A stretch of 64,000 nucleotides of DNA from Flavobacterium psychroterrae (GTDB lineage Bacteria > Bacteroidota > Bacteroidia > Flavobacteriales > Flavobacteriaceae): contig NZ_JAGYVZ010000021.1 of NCBI RefSeq assembly GCF_018380615.1, forward strand, positions 1-64,000, in the 5' to 3' direction. Below are positions 18,236 through 27,066 of this stretch, piece by piece. The translations under genes were made by a program, and so were the position numbers. Numbering within the stretch: position 1 is the first letter of the stretch; every line of letters begins with the position of its first letter. Under the pieces are notes generated by a model, which made no database searches, was not told the DNA's origin, and saw nothing but the letters and a program-made list of their open reading frames with translations.

Positions 18236-18257
18236 TCTCTGTTATCATGAGATTTGT

Positions 18258-18275
18258 ATGATAATAATCATTGTT
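18258..18275. promoter_or_regulatory. Candidate operator, copy 1 (YceI-porin operon)
   Basis: On the plus strand ATGATAATAATCATTGTT, with an ATGAT/ATCAT inverted repeat. It matches the copy at 19101-19118 in 16 of 18 positions and lies at exactly the same distance (23 bases) from its TAAATTTG element. Confidence 0.55.
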
Positions 18276-18330
18276 AAAATTTTATTAAATTCTTATTTAA
18301 TAACTGCATCGTTTTCATTTTAAGATCAAA

Positions 18331-18378
18331 AAAAACAGCTATTTGATTTTACCAAATAGCTGTTTTTTTTTTTTTTTT
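18331..18378. terminator. Terminator between the two YceI genes
   Basis: AAAACAGCTATTTG / CAAATAGCTGTTTT stem with long A and T runs on either side. It ends the 18391-18981 transcript and separates it from the YceI-porin operon. Confidence 0.8.
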
Positions 18379-18390
18379 AATTTTCACGGA

Positions 18391-18981
18391 TCAATTTTGA
18401 GTCAAAGATTCTTTCATGTTAAAATCGTTTAAAGTAATGTTGAAAATTAGTGCCAATTCTTTTCCGGCTCTCACAACTCCAAGAGCGGCTGTTGGAGGTG
18501 ACATACCAAAATCAGCAAAAGTGATTTGGTTAGATCCCTTCAAAATAAAATTCCCGTTATTAGCCGTTACATTTACCTGAGTTTTATAATCTTTGCTGAT
18601 TCCGGCAATTGTATAAGTGCCAGTTAAATTCCAGGTTGTTTCGTTTACTTTATTTGCAGCTTTTAAAACGTACTTAATGTTTTTGTGTGCTTTAGTATCC
18701 AGCGTTTCATAAGCCACGTCGTCCATGCTTGTTTTGCTGCTTTTTATACTTTCTGCCGGCAATGTAATAGTTAAAGTATTTATGTCAGATAATTTAGAAT
18801 CTATAACAGTTAGATTTGCAGTACCGTTTCCTTCAGAAGATTTCATTACCCAATCATGCACATTTGAAGTTCCGGCAACTTCAAAAGTTGATTTTGCCAG
18901 AGTATAATTTCTTTGAGCATTTGTTTGTATTGACAATGTTATTAAAATTATTGTCAATAAAATTGATTTAGTTGTTTTCAT
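18391..18981 (-). CDS. YceI family protein
   Basis: A 196-residue periplasmic protein closely related to the next gene: signal peptide (residues 1-22, NAQ), STFEVAGTSNVHDWVMKS, LPAESIKSSKTSMDDVAYET and ITFADFGMSPPTAALGVVR. Known: ligand-binding lipocalin-like fold. It has its own promoter and terminator, but its upstream region is a relic of the same duplication that gave the paralogue its operator. A short extra tail (NDFNMKESLTQN) follows the fold. Confidence 0.85.
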   Translation of the reverse strand: MKTTKSILLTIILITLSIQTNAQRNYTLAKSTFEVAGTSNVHDWVMKSSEGNGTANLTVIDSKLSDINTLTITLPAESIKSSKTSMDDVAYETLDTKAHKNIKYVLKAANKVNETTWNLTGTYTIAGISKDYKTQVNVTANNGNFILKGSNQITFADFGMSPPTAALGVVRAGKELALIFNITLNDFNMKESLTQN

Positions 18982-19070
18982 TTTGATGTGGTATTTAGTT
19001 CTTTTTTGGGATAATGGAAACAGGATTCAATCAGGTATTTATAATAAAAGATTGTGTTGTTTCTTTAGAT

Positions 19071-19078
19071 CAAATTTA
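19071..19078 (-). promoter_or_regulatory. -7 element of the single YceI gene
   Basis: TAAATTTG on the minus strand, about 90 bases before the start, in the same context as 18228-18235. Confidence 0.5.
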
Positions 19079-19100
19079 TTGCGAACTCGCAACAACAAGT

Positions 19101-19118
19101 ATGATAAAAGTCATTGTT
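19101..19118. promoter_or_regulatory. Candidate operator, copy 2 (single YceI gene)
   Basis: ATGATAAAAGTCATTGTT on the plus strand, 23 bases from the TAAATTTG element, the same layout as copy 1. Confidence 0.55.
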
Positions 19119-19261
19119 GAGATATTATTAAATAACTATAATTATTACAATGGGTTTTTCTTGTCGCCTTTTAAAGAAAATGGGTAATGCCAAAAACAAA
19201 AACAAGTATTTACAGGCACTAAGCCTCAGTACATCATCAGAAATTTTAAGAAAAAAAGTAG

Positions 19262-19269
19262 TAACTTTG
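19262..19269 (+). promoter_or_regulatory. -7 element of rlmN
   Basis: TAACTTTG ends 4 bases before the rlmN ATG, so the transcript would begin at or next to the start codon (leaderless or nearly so). Confidence 0.5.
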
Positions 19270-19273
19270 CGCC

Positions 19274-20317
19274 ATGCAAATTGAGAAAAAAGATATACGA
19301 GCCCTATCAAAAGACGAGTTACGCGATTTTTTTGTCGCTAATAATGACAAAGCTTTTCGTGGAAATCAAGTCTATGAATGGTTGTGGAGCAAAGGAGCAC
19401 ATAGTTTTGAGGACATGACAAATGTTGCCAAATCAACCCGTTCTATGCTGGAAGATAATTTTGTAATCAATCATATAAAAGTTGATACAATGCAGCGCAG
19501 CAGCGACGGAACAGTAAAAAATGCCGTTCGTTTACACGATGGTTTAGTAGTAGAATCTGTTCTGATTCCTACAGATACCAGAACAACAGCTTGCGTTTCA
19601 AGTCAGGTTGGTTGTAGTTTAGATTGTAATTTCTGCGCGACTTCACGTTTAAAAAGAATGCGAAATCTTGAACCGGGAGAAATCTACGATCAGGTAATTG
19701 CAATTGATAAAGAAAGTCGCTTATATCATAATCATCCGCTTTCGAATATTGTTTTTATGGGAATGGGAGAACCCTTAATGAATTATAACAATGTCATTAA
19801 AGCCATTGATATGATTACCTCTCCCGAAGGTTTAGGAATGTCGCCAAAACGTATTATGGTTTCGACTTCAGGAATTCCGAAAATGATTAAAAAAATGGCC
19901 GATGATGATGTAAAATTCAAATTGGCGGTTTCTTTACATTCGGCGATAGATGAAATTCGTGCGCGAATAATGCCATTCAGTAAAAACTTTCCTTTAGCAG
20001 ATTTAAGAGAATCATTAGAATATTGGTACAAAAAAACCAAGAATAAAATTTCATACGAATATGTAGTATGGAAAGGAATCAACGACGATAAAGCTTCGAT
20101 TGATGCCTTAGTAAAATTCTGTAAATATGTGCCTTGCAAAGTAAATCTAATCGAATATAACCCAATTGACGACGGCGAATTTCAACAAGCCTCAGAAGAA
20201 TCTATAATGGCTTATATAAAAGCATTGGAGAACATTGGAGTAGTATGTAAAGTACGTCGCAGCCGCGGAAAAGATATTGATGCCGCTTGTGGACAATTAG
20301 CCAATAAAGAAGGGTAA
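19274..20317 (+). CDS. rlmN: 23S rRNA (adenine(2503)-C(2))-methyltransferase
   Basis: A 347-residue radical SAM enzyme that methylates A2503 of 23S rRNA and A37 of some tRNAs. Seen: an N-terminal helical domain (FRGNQVYEWLWSKG), the cluster-binding CSLDCNFC (Cys114, 118, 121), NIVFMGMGEPL, and the methyl-carrying C-terminal cysteine in DIDAACGQL. Full length for the family. Single gene; the promoter lies almost on the start codon. Confidence 0.95.
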   Translation: MQIEKKDIRALSKDELRDFFVANNDKAFRGNQVYEWLWSKGAHSFEDMTNVAKSTRSMLEDNFVINHIKVDTMQRSSDGTVKNAVRLHDGLVVESVLIPTDTRTTACVSSQVGCSLDCNFCATSRLKRMRNLEPGEIYDQVIAIDKESRLYHNHPLSNIVFMGMGEPLMNYNNVIKAIDMITSPEGLGMSPKRIMVSTSGIPKMIKKMADDDVKFKLAVSLHSAIDEIRARIMPFSKNFPLADLRESLEYWYKKTKNKISYEYVVWKGINDDKASIDALVKFCKYVPCKVNLIEYNPIDDGEFQQASEESIMAYIKALENIGVVCKVRRSRGKDIDAACGQLANKEG

Positions 20318-20478
20318 ATTGCATTTTGTGTACTCCCGACGTACAAATAAATGAAGCATGTTGTAAATTTATTCCGTTAGGAATTAAATATTGGTAGAAA
20401 AAAAATGATGTAAAAATTTAAAATGTCCCGTAGGGACTACACATTTCTAAACCAAATTACATTAAAATTACAAATAAA

Positions 20479-20527
20479 CAAAAAGCATTAAAAACGAGAA
20501 TTACTCTTGTTCTTAGTGCTTTTTTTT
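20479..20527. terminator. Terminator hairpin downstream of rlmN
   Basis: AAAAAGCATTAAAAACGAGA / TCTTGTTCTTAGTGCTTTTT stem with some G-T pairs, followed by more T. Confidence 0.65.
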
Positions 20528-20703
20528 GGGCAAAAAGGATTATTGTTTTAAACGTCAATTAAAAAGTTCAAATAGTTTTTACTTTTAAATAATGATTCAA
20601 ATCAGGCTTTAAATCCGGAATGCTTTTGGTTTGTTTTCATAATTATTCTATAAATTATTGATATACTAACCTAAATTATACAACGTTTTTTTATTTAAAA
20701 TAG

Positions 20704-20711
20704 TATATTTG
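20704..20711 (+). promoter_or_regulatory. -7 element of the polyprenyl synthase gene
   Basis: TATATTTG ends 8 bases before the ATG at 20720, leaving a leader of only a few bases. Confidence 0.5.
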
Positions 20712-20719
20712 GGAACGAA

Positions 20720-21697
20720 ATGAATATTACTTCTCAAATAAAACAGCCCATCTTTAGCGAGATGGAACTTTTTGAAAAAAAGTTCCATGAATCGATGACT
20801 TCAAAGGTCGCTTTACTTAACCGTATCACCTATTATATAGTAAACCGGAAGGGAAAACAAATGCGTCCGATGTTTGTTTTTTTAACTTCAAAAATGGTTT
20901 CCGGAGGTATTGTAAATGAGCGAACTTATCGTGGAGCATCGGTAATTGAACTTATTCACACTGCAACTCTAGTGCATGATGATGTGGTAGATGATAGTAA
21001 TCGCCGTCGCGGATTTTTCTCAATCAATGCGCTTTGGAAAAACAAAATTGCCGTTTTAGTTGGAGATTATTTATTGTCAAAAGGATTATTGCTTTCTATA
21101 GATAATGGAGATTTTGATTTACTTAGAATCATTTCTGTTGCCGTTCGTGAAATGAGCGAAGGAGAATTACTTCAAATCGAAAAAGCGAGAAGACTTGATA
21201 TTACCGAAGATGTTTATTACGAAATCATCCGCAAGAAAACCGCAACACTTATTGCTGCTTGTTGTGCTCTTGGCGCGAAATCAGTAATTGAAGAGGAGGA
21301 AAAAGTAGAACATATGCGCAAATTTGGAGAGCTTATCGGAATGGCTTTTCAAATCAAAGATGACTTATTCGATTATAGCGAAGAAGCCATTGGCAAACCT
21401 ACGGGAATAGATATTAAGGAGCAAAAAATGACTTTACCCTTAATTCATGTTTTAAATACTTGTACTCCGCAAGAAAAAAAGTGGTTGATAAACTCCATAA
21501 AAAACCACAATAAAGACAAAAAACGTGTCAAAGAAGTGATTGCTTTTGTAAAAGACAATAATGGTTTGGCTTACGCCGAAAATAAAATGGTAGAATTCCA
21601 GCAAGAAGCACTTTCATTATTAGGGAACTTTCCTGATTCAGAATTTAAGGCAGCACTTACCTTAATGGTAAACTACGTAATTGAAAGAAAAAAATAA
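20720..21697 (+). CDS. Polyprenyl synthetase (trans-isoprenyl diphosphate synthase)
   Basis: A 325-residue cytoplasmic enzyme that extends allylic diphosphates with isopentenyl diphosphate. Seen: the first aspartate motif in LVHDDVVDDSNRRRG, the second in QIKDDLFDYSEEAIGKP, and the GKQMRP substrate-binding segment. Known: in Flavobacterium such an enzyme makes the menaquinone side chain (usually MK-6); chain length is inferred, not read. Promoter nearly on the start codon. A 60-base gap precedes lemA. Confidence 0.85.
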   Translation: MNITSQIKQPIFSEMELFEKKFHESMTSKVALLNRITYYIVNRKGKQMRPMFVFLTSKMVSGGIVNERTYRGASVIELIHTATLVHDDVVDDSNRRRGFFSINALWKNKIAVLVGDYLLSKGLLLSIDNGDFDLLRIISVAVREMSEGELLQIEKARRLDITEDVYYEIIRKKTATLIAACCALGAKSVIEEEEKVEHMRKFGELIGMAFQIKDDLFDYSEEAIGKPTGIDIKEQKMTLPLIHVLNTCTPQEKKWLINSIKNHNKDKKRVKEVIAFVKDNNGLAYAENKMVEFQQEALSLLGNFPDSEFKAALTLMVNYVIERKK

Positions 21698-21757
21698 TCC
21701 CACACTCTATTCTTAATATTTTTATTGTTAAATTGGACTCTAATTTAATAATGAAAT

Positions 21758-22312
21758 ATGGTTATTTTAATTGTAATACTCTCGGTTGTTGTTCTATTAG
21801 GTATTTACCTGATCATACTTTATAATAGTTTTGTGTCAAAACGCAATATGCTCGAAGAAGCTTTAAGCGGCATTGACGTTATTTTAAAAAAACGATTTGA
21901 TTTAATTCCCAATCTTGCAGAAACCGTAAAAGGATATTTAACCCACGAAAAAGAAACTCTTGCTAATATTGTAAATCTTAGAAATCAGGCTTTAAATGCA
22001 GGTAGTGAAGATGAAAAATTGCAATTAGATAAAAAATTGGGTAGTGCCGTGGGGACTATTTTTGCATTAGCAGAAAATTATCCTGATCTAAAAGCCAATA
22101 CAAACTTTCTTAGTTTACAGGAAGAATTAACCGAAATTGAAACCGAAGTAGAACGATCAAAAAGATATTATAATGCCACTGTAAGAGATTACAATATTGC
22201 AGTTGAATCTTTTCCGGGTAATTTGGTGGCAAATTCATTTGGCTTCCCTAAGAAAAACTTCCTTGAATTAGAAGACGAGAAACAAAGAGAAACACCTAAA
22301 GTTCAGTTTTAA
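21758..22312 (+). CDS. LemA family protein
   Basis: A 184-residue membrane-anchored helical protein. Seen: an N-terminal transmembrane helix (residues 2-22), then YNSFVSKRNMLEEALSGIDV and KRFDLIPNLAETVKGYL, the LemA signature, with a further helical hairpin (YNATVRDYNIAVESFPGNLV). Known: LemA proteins project a four-helix bundle from the membrane and are usually paired with a DUF2207 protein; the function is unsettled. Such a protein follows with no gap. Confidence 0.9.
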   Translation: MVILIVILSVVVLLGIYLIILYNSFVSKRNMLEEALSGIDVILKKRFDLIPNLAETVKGYLTHEKETLANIVNLRNQALNAGSEDEKLQLDKKLGSAVGTIFALAENYPDLKANTNFLSLQEELTEIETEVERSKRYYNATVRDYNIAVESFPGNLVANSFGFPKKNFLELEDEKQRETPKVQF

Positions 22313-22324
22313 TTGTATTATAAT

Positions 22325-24247
22325 ATGTTATTAAAAAAAATATTCTTCGTTTTATTTTCTGTATTCTTCTATCACGCCCAAGCCCAGGAAAGAATTCTGA
22401 ATTTTGATGTTAAAATTAAAATCGAAAAAGCGGGTAATATTAATGTTGTAGAAAAAATTTCTATATATGCAGAAGGCAATATTTTCAGACACGGACTTTT
22501 AAGAGTTTTGCCATTGACCAGAAAAGATAAAGATGGTCATGAAATTGACGTACAATACACTATAAATTCCATAAAAAAAGATGGAAAGACTGAGTCTTAC
22601 TTTACAAAAGAAGAATCAGGTGACTGGAAAATTTACGTAGGAAACAAAGATCTTGAATTAGAAAGTGGTATCTATGATTATGAAATTAGTTATACAGCTC
22701 CATTTCAGATTGGATATTTTGACCAATATGATGAGTTATATTGGAACGTAACAGGAAACGGTTGGGATTTGCCAATAGATAAAGTAACTTGCGATATTTC
22801 ACTTCCGTCAGAAAACAATAAATTTGAAAGTGTACATTGTTATAGTGGATTATCAGGATCTACAGATTCAAATTGCATAAGTTCTTTAAACACGAAGCAT
22901 ACTATTGCTAGTTTTGGAACTGTACAACTTCGTGCAAATGAAGGCTTGACAGTTGCAGCGTCTTTTGCTAAAGGAATTGTTGATCCGCCTACTTTTCTTC
23001 AGGAAACAGCCTCTTTTTATAAACAAATAAAAACTAATTTGTGGTCTGTTATTTACGGAATCGGGATGTTTTTATTCTTCTTTTTTAGCTGGAAGAAATA
23101 TGGTAAAGACCCTACTAAGAAAACATTGATGCCGGAATTTACACCACCGTTTGATTGGTCTCCTGCAATTACAGGATATGTTTATCACAGAAAAATTATT
23201 GATAAAACCTATATGGCGTCATTTATAAATGCTTCTGTAAAAGGTGCGATTAGAATTTTATCAACAATAGAAAATGGCATTTTTAAAAACAAACATCAAT
23301 ATGAGATACAGGTTTTAAACAGGCAATCAAAAGCCTTAAGCACAGAAGAATCTGATATAATAAGCGGTTTTACAAAAAAGGATAATATAAAGGTAGAAGA
23401 TTCTAATTATAAGATTTTTGACAAAGCATATTCCAAATGGTTAAATACAGTAACCAAACAAATAAATTTAGAAGATTATTACCAAAATAATACAAGGAAA
23501 AAATGGATTGGTTTTGCTGTTTTTTTAGTTGCAGGATTAGCTTTTGAGGTTTTTTCTAATAACAAAGGATATATAAATTATGCTTTTTATATAGGATTGA
23601 TTATTGCAGTTTCGGCATTAACATTTTGGTTTACAAAAGAAGAAACAAGTCTTGGTTTAATAATTTTGAGAGCAATTTTAGCTTTCTTTATTTTTACTCC
23701 GGCAGTCGCAATATTTTTTATGACTATATTTTTTCTAAGCGCAATACAAATTGTTGTTATAGGTGTCGTATTCCTGATGTATATAATATATGTAAAAACT
23801 TTAGGAAAGTTTACTGAAAAAGGTGCCGAAGCACTTTATAGATTAGAAGGTTTTAAACTTTATCTTAAAACGGCAGAAAAAGACCGAATGAATATGTTAA
23901 ACCCTCCGGAATTGACACCTCAATTATTTGAAAAATTATTTCCATATGCAATAGCACTAGAAGTTGAAATAGAGTGGGGAAAACAATTTGAAGAGGTTTT
24001 AGAACTGGCAAAATATGATCCTTCCTGGTATCAGGGCGATGATACATTTTATAGACAGCCAACAATGTTTCTGACCAGTTTTGGAAGCTCTGTAAATAAC
24101 GCGGCAGTTAATCCTAATCCTCCGGCATCATCATCAGGATCTTCATCAAGTAGTTCCGGCGGAAGCAGCGGAAGCTGGAGCAGCGGAAGTTCAGGCGGAG
24201 GAAGTTCCGGCGGCGGCGGCGGTGGCGGTGGAGGCGGCGGTTGGTAA
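22325..24247 (+). CDS. DUF2207 domain-containing membrane protein
   Basis: A 640-residue exported membrane protein. Seen: a signal peptide (MLLKKIFFVLFSVFFYHAQA), an extracytoplasmic beta domain (residues about 25-230) with GLLRVLPLTRKDKDG, a transmembrane helix near 240, a soluble section, paired helices near 400-490, a further soluble part and a Gly/Ser-rich tail ending in about ten glycines. Known: DUF2207 proteins pair with LemA. The start at 22325 opens the signal peptide; a TTG 12 bases upstream is in frame. It immediately follows lemA. Confidence 0.85.
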   Translation: MLLKKIFFVLFSVFFYHAQAQERILNFDVKIKIEKAGNINVVEKISIYAEGNIFRHGLLRVLPLTRKDKDGHEIDVQYTINSIKKDGKTESYFTKEESGDWKIYVGNKDLELESGIYDYEISYTAPFQIGYFDQYDELYWNVTGNGWDLPIDKVTCDISLPSENNKFESVHCYSGLSGSTDSNCISSLNTKHTIASFGTVQLRANEGLTVAASFAKGIVDPPTFLQETASFYKQIKTNLWSVIYGIGMFLFFFFSWKKYGKDPTKKTLMPEFTPPFDWSPAITGYVYHRKIIDKTYMASFINASVKGAIRILSTIENGIFKNKHQYEIQVLNRQSKALSTEESDIISGFTKKDNIKVEDSNYKIFDKAYSKWLNTVTKQINLEDYYQNNTRKKWIGFAVFLVAGLAFEVFSNNKGYINYAFYIGLIIAVSALTFWFTKEETSLGLIILRAILAFFIFTPAVAIFFMTIFFLSAIQIVVIGVVFLMYIIYVKTLGKFTEKGAEALYRLEGFKLYLKTAEKDRMNMLNPPELTPQLFEKLFPYAIALEVEIEWGKQFEEVLELAKYDPSWYQGDDTFYRQPTMFLTSFGSSVNNAAVNPNPPASSSGSSSSSSGGSSGSWSSGSSGGGSSGGGGGGGGGGGW

Positions 24248-24283
24248 ACCCGGCAATACTGCTTAAATAATAGCTTTTTAATG

Positions 24284-24320
24284 AACCTTGTATTATTTAT
24301 AATAGTGCAAGGTTTTTTTG
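24284..24320 (+). terminator. Terminator after the LemA-DUF2207 pair
   Basis: AACCTTG ... CAAGGTT stem with an inner TATTAT/AATAGTG section and a T run. Confidence 0.7.
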
Positions 24321-24485
24321 TTTTTGAATAGTTTGATTTAGATTATCTTGCCTCAGTGAAGAGAATTAATTAGATAATTAGAAAATTTGTCAATTTGATA
24401 ATTGTTTTTAGTTCTCTGTAAAACAGTGTTTTTATGGAGGTTTTTTGGGACTTGGAATTTTTTTATTGAAATTTTACCTCCTTGA

Positions 24486-24514
24486 TGCAACCATTTCGAC
24501 ACGACAATCGTCTA
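24486..24514 (+). promoter_or_regulatory. Candidate ECF-sigma promoter (autoregulation)
   Basis: TGCAACC at 24486-24492 and CGTCTA at 24509-24514 with a 16-base spacer fit the AAC-type -35 and GTC-type -10 of ECF sigma promoters, 46 bases before the sigma gene. No TAnnTTTG element is seen here. Confidence 0.5.
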
Positions 24515-24559
24515 TGCTAATAGAAGACCGCTACTAAACCAAAAACCAAACGCTTATTA

Positions 24560-25120
24560 ATGAAAATTATTCATTTACATCAAGAAGAAACTGAACTTAT
24601 AAAGTTGGCTGTCGAAAATAATCGACAAGCACAACAGCAAATTTATAGTCGGTTTTCTCCAAAAATGTTGAGTGTTTGCCGCCAATATATAAAGGACATT
24701 CAACTTGCCGAAGATGTAATGATAACCGCTTTTATGAAAGTGTTTACCAACTTAAACAAATTTGAAAATAAAGGAAGTTTTGAAGGTTGGATTCGCAGGA
24801 TTATGGTAAATGAATGTATATCGTATTTACGAGTTCAGAAAAAAGTAAAGTTTGCCGAAGATGAGATTTACACAGAAGAAAGTTTCAATGCAATTGACAG
24901 CCAGTTTACAATAGATCAGATTCAGTTTTTAATAGATGCTTTGCCGGACGGATACAAAATGGTTTTTAATTTATACGCCATTGAAGGATACAAACACAAT
25001 GAAATTGCAAAGATGTTGGGAATTAATGAAGGAACATCAAAATCGCAATTATCGCACGCCAGAAAAATGCTGCATACACAGATTAATATTTTAAAAAAAC
25101 AAGATAATGGAACCGAATAA
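24560..25120 (+). CDS. ECF-type RNA polymerase sigma factor
   Basis: A 186-residue group 4 sigma factor. Seen: region 2 (IKDIQLAEDVMITAFMKVFT and FEGWIRRIMVNECISYLR) binding the -10 element, and region 4 (MVFNLYAIEGYKHNEIAKML, then GTSKSQLSHARKML) with its helix-turn-helix for the -35 element. No extra C-terminal domain. It overlaps the next gene by 14 bases, the usual layout of a sigma factor and its membrane regulator. The signal it answers is unknown. Confidence 0.9.
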   Translation: MKIIHLHQEETELIKLAVENNRQAQQQIYSRFSPKMLSVCRQYIKDIQLAEDVMITAFMKVFTNLNKFENKGSFEGWIRRIMVNECISYLRVQKKVKFAEDEIYTEESFNAIDSQFTIDQIQFLIDALPDGYKMVFNLYAIEGYKHNEIAKMLGINEGTSKSQLSHARKMLHTQINILKKQDNGTE

Positions 25121-25838
25121 TTTTGAAAAGGATTTCCGTGAAAAGCTAAATCAACGTAAAATAGAACCAAGCGACAAAGCCTGGGATCGATTAGATGCAA
25201 TGTTGAGTATTGCTGAAGAAAAAAAACAGCCAAAAAATAATAAAAGATGGATTTATATCGCAGCCAGTATTGTGGGGTTTTTATTAGTGGGAACATTCTT
25301 TTTTAATCAGAAGAAAAATCCAGTTTAAACACCACAAAATGCAATTGTTGTAAAAGAGAATGTAAAGAAGGATTCGGTTGTAAAACCAAATTCACACATA
25401 ATAGATTCCAATAAAACTGAAGTTGCAATTTCAGAAAAAACTTCAACTCAAAAATCAATAAAAAAAGAAAATAACCTGCCTGAAGTTTCGGGACAAAAAT
25501 CAAATCAAACCATAAAAAATGGATCAAATCAAATAGCGGAGTCTTCAATCATCATCAAAAACAATCAGGAAAAACAATCAATCATTAAAACTTCAGTTAC
25601 TGAAACTGAAAATCCTAAAAGAGAAACGGTAGATCAGTTACTGGAAACAGCCGAAAAAAGCGTTGTCGCTGAAAATTCGGTAAAACCAAAATCAAAAGTA
25701 AAAATCAATGCTAATGATCTACTCAATCAGGTCGATGGGGAATTAGAGCTTTCGTTTAGGGAAAAAATGATTACAAAAGTCAATAAAAACTACCAATCGG
25801 TGAAAGTGGCGTTGGCGAATCGTAATCAGCAACAATAA
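25107..25838 (+). pseudogene. Sigma-partner membrane protein (anti-sigma-like), interrupted by an in-frame stop
   Basis: Opens MEPNNFEKDFREKLNQRKIE, has an N-terminal cytoplasmic part of about 45 residues and one transmembrane helix (WIYIAASIVGFLLVGTFFF, about 48-66). A TAA at 25326-25328 ends the 73-residue product just after the helix. The same frame then stays open for 169 further codons of Lys/Asn/Ser-rich sequence to a TAA at 25836, with a structured C-terminal end (LLNQVDGELELSFREKMITK). I read this as one 243-codon gene with a nonsense change, possibly CAA to TAA. Its place after the sigma gene suggests an anti-sigma or accessory role, but no known anti-sigma domain is recognised. The truncated form keeps the cytoplasmic part and anchor and could still act. 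Confidence 0.7.
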
Positions 25839-25840
25839 AG

Positions 25841-25924
25841 AGTATAGAAGAAAGAATATAGAAGAAAGAGTATAGAATAAAGAATATAGAAGAAAGAGTA
25901 TAGAATAAAGAGTATAGAAGAAAG
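25841..25924. repeat. Six tandem copies of a 14-bp unit
   Basis: Units are AGTATAGAAGAAAG or close variants (AATATAGAAGAAAG, AGTATAGAATAAAG), six in a row with no length change. It lies between the interrupted gene and the next coding sequence. An AT-rich stretch of repeated CAATAATTAATAAT follows to about 25990. Confidence 0.9.
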
Positions 25925-26008
25925 AAGGTTAAGCAATCAACAATTAACCATTAACAATCAATAATTAATAATCAATAATTAATAATTTAAAAAAATCATC
26001 AATCAATC

Positions 26009-27040
26009 ATGAAAAATTTTACCATTTATCTCGTAATCCTGGTCTTTTTATTTGTTACTAAAGTTCTGGGGCAGGAAACTTTTGAATCCAGAGCAAAGAA
26101 AATTGCCAATAAAATAGAGAAGATTACCAAAGAAGAAAAAGCTACTTTAAAAGAAGAAGTAGAAGCCGTAAACGTACAATTGTCTGAAGGCAAAATTACA
26201 CAGGAACAAGCAGATAAGCGCAAAAAAGAATTGGCTGAAGCCCGAGCGGTTATCATTGAAGAAAAAGTGACTTTGGCTCAAAATGAACTTAACGATCTGG
26301 TACAGCAAAAAGTCGACGGTAAAATCAAAGAACAGGATTCTACACATACTTATGTCTTTAGTTGGAAAAGAAGAGATGCTGATAAAGATTCAATTCACGG
26401 AGAAAAAAGAACTACGTCACAATTTGTATTTGCAATGGGTTTAAATAATATGATGGTCGACGGAAAACTTCAGGATGCAAATTACAGTTTTATTGGTTCG
26501 CATTTCTACGAATGGGGTTTTACCTATAATTCCAGACTAATGAAAAACGACAATTTATTACACGCTAAATATGGACTTTCGTTAATGTACAATAATATTC
26601 GTGCAACAGATAACAGAAGTTTTGTGGTAAATGGCAATCAAACGGAACTGCAAACAAATGCTATAAATTTAGATGAATCTCGTTTTAGAAATGTTTATGT
26701 AGTATTGCCATTACATTTAGAATTTGATTTCTCAAAACCTCAGGTAAGTAACGGAAAAACATATTTTAAAACACATAAAAGTTTCCGCTTCGGGATTGGT
26801 GGTTATGCAGGAATAAATGTAAAATCGAAACAAATTTTAAAATACGATCAGGACGATTTAGATTATAAAACAACAATAAAAGGAGATTATAATGTAAACA
26901 ATTTTATTTACGGCGTGAGTTCTTATATTGGATACAAAGAGTTGAGTTTGTATGCAAAGTATGATTTGAACCCGCTGTTTCAGGATAATTTAGTAAAGGA
27001 AAATAATATTTCGTTAGGATTACGCCTTGATTTAAATTAA
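26009..27040 (+). CDS. Exported coiled-coil and beta-barrel protein
   Basis: A 343-residue exported protein. Seen: a signal peptide (residues 1-21), a highly charged helical segment of about 80 residues rich in Glu and Lys (coiled coil), then a beta-rich body (FVFAMGLNNMMVDGKLQDAN ... SLYAKYDLNPLF) ending in RLDLN, like small outer-membrane barrels. It follows the sigma factor and its partner, so it may be the regulated envelope protein of this locus. No family name is recognised with certainty. Confidence 0.65.
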   Translation: MKNFTIYLVILVFLFVTKVLGQETFESRAKKIANKIEKITKEEKATLKEEVEAVNVQLSEGKITQEQADKRKKELAEARAVIIEEKVTLAQNELNDLVQQKVDGKIKEQDSTHTYVFSWKRRDADKDSIHGEKRTTSQFVFAMGLNNMMVDGKLQDANYSFIGSHFYEWGFTYNSRLMKNDNLLHAKYGLSLMYNNIRATDNRSFVVNGNQTELQTNAINLDESRFRNVYVVLPLHLEFDFSKPQVSNGKTYFKTHKSFRFGIGGYAGINVKSKQILKYDQDDLDYKTTIKGDYNVNNFIYGVSSYIGYKELSLYAKYDLNPLFQDNLVKENNISLGLRLDLN

Positions 27041-27066
27041 GAATACAGTTAATTAGTTAGTGAAAG

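Larger units (their letters stand above)
20318..20719. other. Intergenic region with short repeats and a terminator
   Basis: No gene seen. It holds small palindromic words (ATTCCGTTAGGAAT near 20381, GTCCCGTAGGGAC near 20425) of a kind I recall between genes in Flavobacterium, then a terminator at 20479-20527, and the promoter of the polyprenyl synthase at its right end. Confidence 0.5.

Noticed and set aside
25841..25990. CRISPR-like array
   Set aside because: The units are contiguous 14-mers without spacers, and no cas gene is present.
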